Source: Desulfospira joergensenii DSM 10085 (lineage in GTDB: Bacteria; Desulfobacterota; Desulfobacteria; Desulfobacterales; Desulfobacteraceae). From it: 64,000 nucleotides of DNA. The notes under the pieces were generated by a model. That model saw only the letters and a program-made list of their open reading frames with translations. It had not been told where the DNA came from and did no database searches. This document shows positions 1-8,889 of the stretch, one piece after another. The number at the start of each line of letters is the position of its first letter. Positions within the stretch are counted from its first letter, which is position 1. Position numbers and translations under genes: made by a program. The stretch lies in the NCBI RefSeq assembly GCF_000420085.1, contig NZ_ATUG01000002.1, positions 1,984,001-2,048,000 of the forward strand, read 5' to 3'.

Positions 1-25
1 ACAATAACCGGCATGCCTTTGGGGC

Positions 26-955
26 TTACGCCAGGATTATCTCGTCTATATCTGATGAGAGTTTTCTGATGCTCCGGGTGAATTCGGTTTTAAATTGCTC
101 ACTCTCGGCATTGGTGAATTTTGCGAAATCAATAAGACCTAAAGTTTTTACCAGGTTCAGCAGGTCCAGCAGACCGGTTTCGGCCAGGGATTGGCAGGCC
201 GAACTCCTTGCTTCCCTGCTCTCTTTATCCCTAATTCTCCCGGGCAGGGATTCGGACAGACCCTTGGGGTCGGCCTTGAACCGCTGGATCAATGCCTCGG
301 TTAAAAGCCTGAACAATGCGTCCATCCGGTCGGTCCGGATCAGGGTGGGGGAATGGAAAAAAGAACGGGTTTCATCCACACTTACATCCGCCCTCCCGAG
401 AAAGACGGTCTTGTCAAACCAGTTCAGGGTATAGGCGATATGATCCCTCTGCTGCCAGGTTCCTTTTTCCCAGGCATGGGCCCGGATTGCCTTTGTTAAT
501 TCCTCGATACAGATTTCATGGGACTCATAGTCAAAATTTCCCAGAAAGGCTCCGGACTGGAAAATATCGATTCCCGGGCGACGGGCATGGGCGGAGATCT
601 CTGCACATAGGATCCGGTGTTCTTTTCCCGGCCTTTGAATGATGATTTTATAGGAGGGCGTTCCCTTGTCGACCCGTATCAGTTCTTCAACCGAATCAGG
701 GGGAAGAATCAGGTCGGCTGCACAGGGGGGCAAAAAGGCCGCCCAGAGACCCGGGCTCAGGTCCACCCTTGCCAGGGCCTCCTTGAAAACAGCCATGTCC
801 TTTTCTTCCAGGGAAGATACCGGGGTTAACCGACCTTTTTCCAGGCCGGGCATATAAAGGTCCATCACCGCTTCCAGGCCGGCCTGCCAGCGGGCGCTTC
901 TCGGATCCCTTTTGTCTTTTATCCACTTTTCAGCCTTTGATAAGATCTGGTCCAT
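26..955 (-). CDS. hypothetical protein, 309 aa
   Basis: I do not recognise this protein. It is a soluble-looking, charged protein of 309 residues with no signal peptide, membrane segment or cysteine cluster. The N-terminal third is helical and basic (MDQILSKAEKWIKDKRDPRS), the centre carries beta-rich stretches, and the C-terminus is helical. The ATG is preceded by GAGAGGTTTGA on the minus strand, a good ribosome binding site, which supports this start. The stop is a TAA at the left edge of the window. The gene is transcribed away from the DUF4442 gene, so the 170-bp gap between them should hold both promoters. Confidence 0.75.
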   Translation of the reverse strand: MDQILSKAEKWIKDKRDPRSARWQAGLEAVMDLYMPGLEKGRLTPVSSLEEKDMAVFKEALARVDLSPGLWAAFLPPCAADLILPPDSVEELIRVDKGTPSYKIIIQRPGKEHRILCAEISAHARRPGIDIFQSGAFLGNFDYESHEICIEELTKAIRAHAWEKGTWQQRDHIAYTLNWFDKTVFLGRADVSVDETRSFFHSPTLIRTDRMDALFRLLTEALIQRFKADPKGLSESLPGRIRDKESREARSSACQSLAETGLLDLLNLVKTLGLIDFAKFTNAESEQFKTEFTRSIRKLSSDIDEIILA

Positions 956-1128
956 TCAAACCTCTCTTTGAATTCTCCTGGTTTGGGGTTCTGCCGGATC
1001 TATGTAGCATAAAGATCCGTGACGGACAATTTGAATTTATTCATTGCACGCCGTGCCAATTATGATTAAATTGTGAATTTGCAAATGAACTGCCAGACCC
1101 GGATGCCGGGAAAAGGAAACACAGGGAA

Positions 1129-1623
1129 TTGAAAAACATATTCACACTGATCAGACGCCCGGGCAATCTGAGTGCAAGGGGATACAAGTTTTTGATGAAT
1201 ATCTGGCCGCCGTACTGGGGATCTGGAATTTTTGTTGAACGCATAGCTCCGGATTTCAAGCGGCTTACAGTGGTTATGAAAATGGCCTGGTACAACCGGA
1301 ATGCAGTGGGGACCCATTTCGGCGGTTCCCTCTACGCCATGACCGATCCTTTTTTTATGCTCATGCTCATGGGAGTCCTGGGTCCGGATTACATTGTCTG
1401 GGACAAATCCGCAGCCATTGATTTTATCCGGCCGGGCAAGGGGAGGGTCAGGGCGGAATTTTTTCTGACCGACAGAGATATCGGCCGGATCCGGCAAGAA
1501 ACAGGCTCCGGGGAAAAATTCCTGCCAACCTATTCGGTGGACATCGTGGATGAAGACGGAGAAGTGGTTGCCAGGGTCAGGAAAACCCTGTATGTCAGGA
1601 AAAAGGAAAATAGAACCGGGTAA
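1129..1623 (+). CDS. DUF4442 hotdog-fold protein (thioesterase-like)
   Basis: This 164-residue protein matches my knowledge of the DUF4442 family, a branch of the hotdog thioesterase superfamily related to PaaI and YiiD C-terminal domains. The family hallmark is seen around residues 55-80, where N(A)VGTHFGGSLYAMTDPFF forms the hotdog helix with its nearby polar residues; a substrate acyl-CoA is likely but not shown. No ATG lies in frame near the 5' end; the TTG at 1129 follows AGGGAA and gives a family-typical N-terminus. It stands alone between divergent and downstream genes, so its pathway cannot be told from context. Confidence 0.8.
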   Translation: MKNIFTLIRRPGNLSARGYKFLMNIWPPYWGSGIFVERIAPDFKRLTVVMKMAWYNRNAVGTHFGGSLYAMTDPFFMLMLMGVLGPDYIVWDKSAAIDFIRPGKGRVRAEFFLTDRDIGRIRQETGSGEKFLPTYSVDIVDEDGEVVARVRKTLYVRKKENRTG

Positions 1624-1816
1624 TTAATAACCAGTTTCAGGTCAGGGGTGGTTATAAAATACCCGCTTTTGAGCTGGCCAAAATGGATTGTTTTTTTAAT
1701 ATACGTATAGATTTAAGCATATTATGAAAATATTTTGCCATCGGGTATGGGATTTGCTTTGAAGGTAATGCGATATCGATCATGGCTTTTTTGAACGGAT
1801 AACCCAGGGCTTTAAA

Positions 1817-3310
1817 ATGAGATATTGTGCAAAAATAGAAAATGAGGGCAGGCCGGGATCGGTCGTCTGGGGTCTATTCTGTCTCCTGGGGGCTGCCCTG
1901 CTGATTTTAAGCGGCTGTAAAACCCTTGAGCCGGAACCCTCCCCCGGGCTTCCAATGAATATGCCCAAAACCTTTTCAGGTCAGGCAAAGAGTCCGATAC
2001 CCACTGATCTGATCCGGGAGTGGTGGCTTTCCATGGGCAGTGAAGAACTCAATGGTTTGATCCGGGAGGGGCTGGACCAGAGCTATGATCTAAAGGTTCT
2101 CCATGCAAAGATCCTCCAGGCCCGGGCCGGTCTTGAAAAGGAAAATGCGTCCCTGAAGCCGGGCCTGGATTTCTCCTTTGGGGGAGAGAGAACCCACACC
2201 CGGACCCAGGTCAGCCGCGGCCAAGGCGGTGAAACCAAGGGAGGCCATTCCTGGGACGGCTCCCTGACCGGATCCTACACCGTGGATGCCTGGGGAAAGG
2301 CCCGGGCCGCAACAAAGTCCAGTGCCCTGGCCCTGGATGCGGCCCAACAGGATTATGAGGATGCGGCCCTGGAGCTCACCGCTGATATCTCCGGGACCTG
2401 GGTGGATATCATTTCCGTCAGGAACCGCAGAAAGATTCTGGAAAATCAGATTAAGCTGAACACCACCCATCTTGAGCTTTTAAAGCTAAGATTTCTCAAC
2501 GGCAGGGCCAGCGCCCTGGATGTGTCCCAGCAGCGGGAGGCTCTGGCAGAAGCCCTGGCCCTTTCCCCTCTTCTGGAGAAGGAGGAGATCCTTCTTCTCA
2601 ACACCCTTGGGTTTTTAATCGGCAGAACCCCGGGACAGCCCATATCCGTGGATACCCGGGACCTGCCCGGACCGGCGCCCCTTCCGGGGCCCGGAATCCC
2701 TGCCAACCTGCTGGAGAACCGGGCCGATATCCGGGCCGCCTGGATGAGGCTGCTTTCTTCCCGGTTTGAGGTTGAGGCGGCAAAGGCGGATCTGCTTCCC
2801 TCTTTTACCCTGTCGGCCAAGGCCCTTTTTTCAAGCGGTCAGCTGGATCTTCTGTTTCACAACTGGGTGGCCAGCCTGGGAGCAGCCGTTGCCGGTCCCC
2901 TGTTTGACGGGGGGGAGAAAAAGGCCGAGGTCAAACGGACCCGGGCCGTGGTCCAGGAGCAGTTGAACCTCTACGCCCGGACCGTGGCAAAGGCCATCCA
3001 GGAGGTGGAGGACAGCCTGGTCACCCTGGACAAACAGGCCTCTTATATCCGGCAGCTGGAGCTGGAGTTGGAGACGGCCAGACTCACCCTTAAAGACGCC
3101 CGTATCCAGTATTTTAACGGGCAGAGCAGCTACCTGAACTACCTCACCGCCCGGGTGGGAATTGAAAAGCTGGAACGGCAGCTGGTCAGTGAGCGGGCAG
3201 CGATAATCAAGGAAGAAATCGGATTTTACCGGGTGCTTGGCTGGCAGGCCCCCCTTGGATCGGAACTGGACCAAAACAAGGAACCCGGACAGATAATTGG
3301 AGAAAAGTAA
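1817..3310 (+). CDS. RND efflux outer-membrane lipoprotein (TolC/NodT family)
   Basis: This is the outer-membrane channel of a tripartite efflux pump, 497 residues, the usual length of the NodT/OprM group. A hydrophobic signal is followed by a lipobox (LILSGC, Cys about residue 34), so the mature protein should be lipid-anchored. Two OEP repeats follow, each with long amphipathic helices (for example LKVLHAKILQARAGLEKENA) that build the periplasmic tunnel. The stop is 3 bp before the adaptor gene, and the adaptor and pump follow at once, so the three form one operon. The start codon has only a weak upstream GGG, so a slightly different start is possible. The substrate is unknown. Confidence 0.9.
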   Translation: MRYCAKIENEGRPGSVVWGLFCLLGAALLILSGCKTLEPEPSPGLPMNMPKTFSGQAKSPIPTDLIREWWLSMGSEELNGLIREGLDQSYDLKVLHAKILQARAGLEKENASLKPGLDFSFGGERTHTRTQVSRGQGGETKGGHSWDGSLTGSYTVDAWGKARAATKSSALALDAAQQDYEDAALELTADISGTWVDIISVRNRRKILENQIKLNTTHLELLKLRFLNGRASALDVSQQREALAEALALSPLLEKEEILLLNTLGFLIGRTPGQPISVDTRDLPGPAPLPGPGIPANLLENRADIRAAWMRLLSSRFEVEAAKADLLPSFTLSAKALFSSGQLDLLFHNWVASLGAAVAGPLFDGGEKKAEVKRTRAVVQEQLNLYARTVAKAIQEVEDSLVTLDKQASYIRQLELELETARLTLKDARIQYFNGQSSYLNYLTARVGIEKLERQLVSERAAIIKEEIGFYRVLGWQAPLGSELDQNKEPGQIIGEK

Positions 3311-3313
3311 AAG

Positions 3314-4495
3314 ATGATTCCCCCTTCAAAAGGCGGTTCTGCATTGAGAAATTTTGTTAAGATTGTCCTGCCCCTGTGTCTGATTCTGGGGGGGGCGTTC
3401 GGGTTCAAATATTTTAAGTCCAAGGAAGTGAAGGTCACGCGTAAGCCTCCCCAAAAACATGTCGCCCTGGTGGAGACCCTCCAGATGGAGCCCGCTACCC
3501 ATGAAACCTTTATCCATGCCATGGGAACGGTTCTGGCGGATAAAGAAATTATTCTCAAGGCCCGGGTTTCAGGGGAAGTGATCTGGGTATCGCCCAAATT
3601 CGTCCAGGGCGGCCTGATCCGGGAGGGGGAAATCCTGCTTCGCCTGGATGACTCGGATTATAAGCTGGAGGTTGATAAAGCCCGGAACAGTCTGAATAAG
3701 GCCCTGGCAGACCTTGAAATTGAAAAGGGGCAGCAGCTCATTGCCCGGGAGGAACTCAAGCTCATTACCCAGATATCCCCGGAAGGGGTCGGGCCCACAG
3801 ACCTTGCCCTGAGGAAACCCCAGCTTGCCCAGGCCAGGGCTGCAGTGGCCAGCGCAAGAAACGATCTTGAAAAGGCCGGTCTGGATCTCAAGCGCACAAG
3901 GATACGGGTTCCTTTTAACGCATTGATCCTGGAAAAAAATGTGGATCTGGGGTCCCTGGTGGCCTCCCAGGGGGCCCTGACCACCCTGGTGGATGTGACC
4001 AAGTACCGGGTGGAAGCTCAGTTGCCCCTGGACCGGCTTCCCCTTCTCAAGGTGGACGAAACCCAGGGAAGTCCTGCCCGGATCCGGTCCCAGTACGCCG
4101 ATCATGAGTGGGAGGGACGTGTGGTGAGAATCACGGGGAAGACCACCGGCCAGAGCCGGCTGGCCGGAGTGATCATCGAAGTTCCCGACCCCCTGGGCCT
4201 GAAAGGAGATTCCCGGCAGAAACTGCTCCTGGATGATCATGTTGAGATCCGGATCACGGGGCAGACCGTTGAAAATGTCTATGCCCTTCCCAGATCCCTG
4301 GTCCGGGAAAACAACACCCTGTGGATTTATAATTCCGGTCACTTGAAAATCAGGCCGGCCGATATTGTCTGGAAGGAAAAGGACCGGGTGTTTATCCGTT
4401 CCGGGATCCATCCGGGAGACCGGGTGATCGCATCGGACCTTCCTGTGCCGGTCCAGGGAATGGAACTTGCACTTACACCGGGAGAAGGGTCGTGA
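3314..4495 (+). CDS. RND efflux periplasmic adaptor (HlyD/AcrA-like)
   Basis: This 393-residue membrane-fusion protein links the inner-membrane pump to the outer-membrane channel. It has one N-terminal hydrophobic anchor (about residues 14-34) without a clear lipobox, a lipoyl-like half motif near residue 75-110 (GTVLADKEIILKARVSGEV), a helical hairpin rich in Lys, Glu and Ala (about 115-205), the second lipoyl half (RIRVPFNALILEKNVDLGSL) and a C-terminal beta barrel. The ribosome binding site GGAGAAAAG overlaps the end of the previous gene. Its stop overlaps the GTG start of the pump by 4 bp, a sign of translational coupling. Confidence 0.9.
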   Translation: MIPPSKGGSALRNFVKIVLPLCLILGGAFGFKYFKSKEVKVTRKPPQKHVALVETLQMEPATHETFIHAMGTVLADKEIILKARVSGEVIWVSPKFVQGGLIREGEILLRLDDSDYKLEVDKARNSLNKALADLEIEKGQQLIAREELKLITQISPEGVGPTDLALRKPQLAQARAAVASARNDLEKAGLDLKRTRIRVPFNALILEKNVDLGSLVASQGALTTLVDVTKYRVEAQLPLDRLPLLKVDETQGSPARIRSQYADHEWEGRVVRITGKTTGQSRLAGVIIEVPDPLGLKGDSRQKLLLDDHVEIRITGQTVENVYALPRSLVRENNTLWIYNSGHLKIRPADIVWKEKDRVFIRSGIHPGDRVIASDLPVPVQGMELALTPGEGS

Positions 4496-7400
4496 AAAAA
4501 GAGAAGACAGAATCCCGGGGTGCCCTGGCATGGATGGCGGGCAATTCCGTGGCCGCCAACCTGCTCATGGCTGTTCTGCTGGTGGGCGGACTCTTCATGG
4601 GATTTACCATCAAGCAGGAGGTTTTTCCGGAATTCAGCCTGGACGTGGTCAATATCTCCATCTCCTATCCTGGGGCCAGTCCGGAAGAAGTGGAAACCGG
4701 AATCATCCTGGCCGTTGAAGAGGCCGTCCAGGATCTGGAGGGGATAGATGAAATTACGGCCAGTGCCAATGAAGGCTCGGCCGCAATCATGGTGGAGGCC
4801 ATGGAGGGCGCCGATATCAACCGGCTCTGGCAGGAGATCAAGAGTGAGGTGGACCGGATATCCACATTCCCGGATGAGTCGGAAGATCCTGTAATCACCA
4901 TTGTGTCCAGGAAAAGGGAGGTGGTCCGGCTGGCCCTGCACGGGGATGTCCCGGAGACCACCATGCGGGAACTGGCAGACCAGATCCGGGATGAACTTCT
5001 CATGGACAAGGGGATTACCCAGGTGGAACTGGAGGGGGTCAGGGACCGGGAAATCCAGGTGGAAATTCCGGGTGCCGTATTGAGGCGGTACGGACTCACC
5101 CTGGGCGATGTGGCCCAGGCCATTTCCCAGGCCTCGGTGGAACTGGGAGGCGGATCCATCAAGACCCGGGGCGGGGATATTCTGCTGCGGGTAAAGGACC
5201 GGAGGGACTATGCAGCCCAGTATGCCCGGCTGCCCGTCATTATCCAGGAAGACGGTTCAAGGGTGATGCTCGAAGACATTGCCCAGGTGACCGAAGGATT
5301 TGAGGAATCTGAGAGCTGGGCCTCTTTTAACGGGAAACGGGCCGTGACCATTGCCGTCCACCGGGTGGGAGAGCAGACCCCCACCCAGGTGGCCAAGGCG
5401 GCCAAGGCCGCTGTCCAGCAGATTAACGCCTCTTTGCCCGAAGGCGTGGGGTTAAGTATTGTCAGGGACATGTCCAAGATATTTGCCCAGAGGGCAGATC
5501 TCCTGCTCCGCAACGCCTACCTGGGGCTGGGACTGGTTTTCTTTTTCCTGGCCCTTTTTTTGGAGATCCGGCTGGCCTTCTGGGTGAGCCTGGGCATTCC
5601 CATCTCCTTTCTGGGATCCTTTCTTTTTCTGGCGCCCACGGGATTTTCCATCAACATGGTGAGCATGTTTGCCTTTATCGTTACCCTGGGAATTGTGGTG
5701 GACGATGCCGTGGTGGTCGGAGAGAATGTATATTTTTTCAGACGCCAGGGCCTCTCCTTTCTGGAGGCGGCCATCCGGGGAACCCGGAACATTGCCATGC
5801 CCGTGGTCTTCTCGGTGATCACCAATATGGTGGCCTTTATCCCCTTGATGTTTGTGCCGGGATTCATGGGCAAGGTCTTTAAAACCATCCCCTTTGTGGT
5901 CATTGCCGTGTTCGGGGTCTCCCTCATTGAAAGTCTGTTTATCCTTCCGGCCCATTTGAGCCATCAGAAAAGAGGTTCTTTTTTCCCCTTAAACATCCTT
6001 GAATCCTGGCAGGAGTCCTTTTCCCAGTCCTTTGAGACCTTTGTCAGAAAAGTATACGGTGGCTTTCTCTTCAGGCTTCTGGCCTTCCGGTATGCGGTGA
6101 TTGCCTTTGGTCTGGCCCTGCTCATGATCACGGCAGGGTATGTGGCCTCGGGAAGGATGGGCATGGTGATGTTTCCCAAAACCGAGTCCAACTACGCTTT
6201 CTGTGAAGCGGAACTGCCCTATGGCAGCCCTGAGGAGAATATCAGGCAGATAGAGGCTTTCCTGGTCGAGAAGGCCGGTCAGGTGGTCAAAGAAAACGGG
6301 GGAGAAAAACTCTCCACCGGGATTTATTCCTATGTGAGGGACAACCGGATCCGGACGAGGATCTATCTGACCGATCCCGGGGTCCGGCCCAAGAGTACGG
6401 CCGAAGTCACCCGGATCTGGCGGGAAAAGACCGGCCGGATTCCAGGGCTTGAGACCATCAGTTTCGAGTCCAACCGGGGCGGGCCGGGCCATGGTAAAAA
6501 TCTCACGGTCAGCCTCAGCCACAGGGACAAGGCACTTCTGGACAGGGCCGGAGAGGACCTGGCGGCAAGTCTTTCCCAATATGATATTGTCCATGACATA
6601 GATGACGGCTCGGCCCAGGGGAAAAAACAATTTGATATTGTCTTGAGCCCGGCCGGGAAACGCATGGGGCTCACCTCCCGGGAGGTGGCCAACCAGGTCC
6701 GCCACAGGTACCAGGGGGTCACTGCCGTCAAGAACCAGAGGGGGAGAAACGAGGTCACGGTCCGGGTGAGGCTCAGCCGGGAGGAGAGGATATCCGAGTC
6801 TTTTTACGAAGAGATGGTCCTCCAGGCCCCCCAGGGGGAAATCATGCTCAGGGATGCCGTTGAAACCATCCAGGGCAGGGCCTATACCACCATTAACCGG
6901 GTCAACGGAAAAAGGGAGATCCAGGTCACGGCCAATGTGAGGCCTCCCTCCCAGGCCGAGAATGTGTTAAGGGATATGAAAAAAGAGATCCTTCCCGACC
7001 TGACGGCCCGGTATGCAGGCCTTTCCTACAGCTTTAAGGGTAGGCAGGCCGATATCCGGGAAAGTGTATCTTCTCTTTTAAAGGGGCTGGGCCTGGCCAT
7101 GCTCTCTATTTTCGCCCTTCTGGCCATCCCTTTTAAAAGTTATTTTCAGCCCCTGATCATCATGTTCTGTATCCCCTTTGGCATGATCGGCGCCATTTTC
7201 GGCCATGTGGTCATGGGATACTCCCTTTCGGTCATGAGCCTGTTCGGGCTGGTGGCCATGTCCGGGGTGGTGGTGAACGACTCCCTGGTTCTGATCGATT
7301 TTGCCAACCGCAGGGTGAGGGAAGGGGTCCCCCTGCTCTATGCCGTCCAGTCGGCAGGGATCCAGAGGTTTCGGCCCATTCTCCTGACCACCCTGACCAC

Positions 7401-7662
7401 CTGCGGAGGGCTTGCCCCCATTATCACGGAGACTTCCCGCCAGGCCCGGTTTCTGATTCCCATGGCCATTTCCCTGGGGTTCGGCATTCTTTTTGCCACT
7501 TTTATTACCCTGGTCATGGTGCCCTGCCTTTATCTGGTGCTGGAGGACATCAAGGAGTTTCTTGCGCCGCCGGCAGATGAACCCGGGGAAACCGAAGAAC
7601 CCAAAGCAGCGGAATCCCTTCCCGGAACCGGTTCCTTCCGGGAATTTTCCTCCAGGACTTGA
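4492..7662 (+). CDS. RND efflux pump, HAE1-type inner-membrane transporter
   Basis: This is the proton-driven inner-membrane pump of the operon, 1056 residues, the normal length for the AcrB/MexB superfamily. It has the internal duplication of the family: one membrane helix near the N-terminus, a large periplasmic loop, a bundle of six helices (about 340-500), then a second loop and bundle (about 865-1030). In the fourth helix the motif GIVVDDAVVVGENV carries the paired aspartates that relay protons. The start is a GTG inside the GTGA overlap with the adaptor gene. The sequence groups with less-studied HAE1 pumps rather than with AcrB itself, and the exported compound cannot be told from sequence. 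Confidence 0.92.
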   Translation: MKKEKTESRGALAWMAGNSVAANLLMAVLLVGGLFMGFTIKQEVFPEFSLDVVNISISYPGASPEEVETGIILAVEEAVQDLEGIDEITASANEGSAAIMVEAMEGADINRLWQEIKSEVDRISTFPDESEDPVITIVSRKREVVRLALHGDVPETTMRELADQIRDELLMDKGITQVELEGVRDREIQVEIPGAVLRRYGLTLGDVAQAISQASVELGGGSIKTRGGDILLRVKDRRDYAAQYARLPVIIQEDGSRVMLEDIAQVTEGFEESESWASFNGKRAVTIAVHRVGEQTPTQVAKAAKAAVQQINASLPEGVGLSIVRDMSKIFAQRADLLLRNAYLGLGLVFFFLALFLEIRLAFWVSLGIPISFLGSFLFLAPTGFSINMVSMFAFIVTLGIVVDDAVVVGENVYFFRRQGLSFLEAAIRGTRNIAMPVVFSVITNMVAFIPLMFVPGFMGKVFKTIPFVVIAVFGVSLIESLFILPAHLSHQKRGSFFPLNILESWQESFSQSFETFVRKVYGGFLFRLLAFRYAVIAFGLALLMITAGYVASGRMGMVMFPKTESNYAFCEAELPYGSPEENIRQIEAFLVEKAGQVVKENGGEKLSTGIYSYVRDNRIRTRIYLTDPGVRPKSTAEVTRIWREKTGRIPGLETISFESNRGGPGHGKNLTVSLSHRDKALLDRAGEDLAASLSQYDIVHDIDDGSAQGKKQFDIVLSPAGKRMGLTSREVANQVRHRYQGVTAVKNQRGRNEVTVRVRLSREERISESFYEEMVLQAPQGEIMLRDAVETIQGRAYTTINRVNGKREIQVTANVRPPSQAENVLRDMKKEILPDLTARYAGLSYSFKGRQADIRESVSSLLKGLGLAMLSIFALLAIPFKSYFQPLIIMFCIPFGMIGAIFGHVVMGYSLSVMSLFGLVAMSGVVVNDSLVLIDFANRRVREGVPLLYAVQSAGIQRFRPILLTTLTTCGGLAPIITETSRQARFLIPMAISLGFGILFATFITLVMVPCLYLVLEDIKEFLAPPADEPGETEEPKAAESLPGTGSFREFSSRT

Positions 7663-7720
7663 ACCCGGCGGGTTGTTTCTTATCATTAGGGAATAACCGT
7701 TTTGGTTTGGGAGAAAAATC

Positions 7721-7930
7721 ATGCCCTTTGTCCGAATGCCCGGGATTGCAGGGAAGGTTTATATTCCCGGAGTCCCGGAGAAATCCAACAAGAAACATCC
7801 CTGCCCGGACTGTTTTTCCTGTGAACACTGCTCGGATGACCGCTGCCGGGTCTGCAGGAAGGAAACAATTTCAAAAGAGGAGCAAAAAAAGCAAAGCAGC
7901 GTCGGGCCTGGAAGTAAGAAACATGATTGA
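7721..7930 (+). CDS. small cysteine-rich protein (CPDC/CEHC motif)
   Basis: This 69-residue protein has a compact block of cysteines, CPDCFSCEHCSDDRCRVCR at about residues 28-46, with seven Cys that could bind zinc or an iron-sulfur cluster. Small proteins with this kind of block are familiar in deltaproteobacterial genomes, but I know no function. Its stop overlaps the likely start of the methyltransferase by 8 bp, which suggests coupled translation. It overlaps no other convincing frame. The start is the ATG after GGGAGAAAAATC, a reasonable ribosome binding site. Confidence 0.65.
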   Translation: MPFVRMPGIAGKVYIPGVPEKSNKKHPCPDCFSCEHCSDDRCRVCRKETISKEEQKKQSSVGPGSKKHD

Positions 7931-8888
7931 TGTCAAAAAAAAACAAAAGTATGAAGGCCAGGCCGGAATGCTGGCCAACCGGGTAAAGAAAAGATACGGT
8001 CACCTGCGGAAACGGTATGCCCGGCAGAATCTTGATATATACCGGCTCTACGACTGGGATATCCCGGAGATCCGGGCCGTAGTGGACTGGTACGCAGGCC
8101 ATCTGGTTGTCGGTGAATATGCCAGGAAACAGTCTTCCCCGGACTGGCTTCCCATGATGGGAAAGGCCGTTGCAGGGGCCCTGAATGTCCCGGAGGACAG
8201 GCTTCATCTCAAAATCCGGCATGCCGGCATCAAAGAGGGCAAACGGTATGAACGTCTCAATCACACCGATCTGAAGATTCCCATGCAGGAAAGGGATCTG
8301 AAATTCTATATCAATCCCTGCGATTATGTGGACACGGGTCTGTTTTCGGATCACAGAAACACCCGGATGATGATCCGGGAAAGGGTCCGGGACAAGTCTT
8401 TTTTGAATCTGTATTGTTATACCGGGGCATTTACCTGCTATGCGGCAAAGGGCGGGGCCTGCCGGACCGTGTCCGTGGACCGGTCCGAGACCGCTGTCCA
8501 ATGGCTCAGACAGAACCTTGAACTCAACGGTCTGTGGAGTTCACGTCATGAACTGGTCCAGAAAGACAGCCTGGATTTCCTTAAACAGGCCGGAAACGAG
8601 TACAGGGATTTTGACCTGGCCGTTGTGGATCCGCCCTCCTACTCGACCACCCGGGCCAGCAGCAAACACTTTGACATTGCCCGGGATCATCCGGAAATGC
8701 TCAATCTGGTTTTCAGGCGCATGAAGCCCAGGGGAACGGTCTTTTTTTCCACCAACCACCAGAACTTTGATCTGAAGACCGGGGAGTTACAGGCCTCTGA
8801 TTTTAAAGAGATCACTTCAAAAACCATTCCCGAAGATTATATGAGCAAACGCAGGCAGATCCACCGGTGCTGGAAAATTACCGTATAA
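7923..8888 (+). CDS. RlmK-like 23S rRNA methyltransferase (class I SAM-dependent)
   Basis: This is a 321-residue class I methyltransferase that closely follows the C-terminal (RlmK) half of E. coli RlmL, which methylates N7 of G2069 in 23S rRNA. Shared landmarks are ANRVKKRYGHLRKRY at the N-terminus, RLYDWDIPE, YVDTGLFSDHR before the SAM site, FLNLYCYTGAFT (motif I), VVDPPSYS (motif IV, the catalytic Asn/Asp-Pro-Pro-Tyr type loop) and SKRRQIHRCW near the end. The frame stays open for 88 codons upstream, but the ATG at 7923 gives the family-type N-terminus and sits beside a real overlapping small gene, so I use it. The THUMP and RlmL half is absent, so it acts alone. Confidence 0.85.
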   Translation: MIDVKKKQKYEGQAGMLANRVKKRYGHLRKRYARQNLDIYRLYDWDIPEIRAVVDWYAGHLVVGEYARKQSSPDWLPMMGKAVAGALNVPEDRLHLKIRHAGIKEGKRYERLNHTDLKIPMQERDLKFYINPCDYVDTGLFSDHRNTRMMIRERVRDKSFLNLYCYTGAFTCYAAKGGACRTVSVDRSETAVQWLRQNLELNGLWSSRHELVQKDSLDFLKQAGNEYRDFDLAVVDPPSYSTTRASSKHFDIARDHPEMLNLVFRRMKPRGTVFFSTNHQNFDLKTGELQASDFKEITSKTIPEDYMSKRRQIHRCWKITV

Positions 8889-8889
8889 A

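Noticed and set aside
3569..4531. Open frame opposite the RND adaptor
   Set aside because: A shadow of the adaptor gene: His/Pro/Gly-rich product with no start signal.
7659..7922. 88-codon upstream extension of the RlmK-like gene
   Set aside because: The extension reads as Arg/Ser-rich shadow of the small Cys-rich gene, and the family N-terminus starts at ATG 7923.
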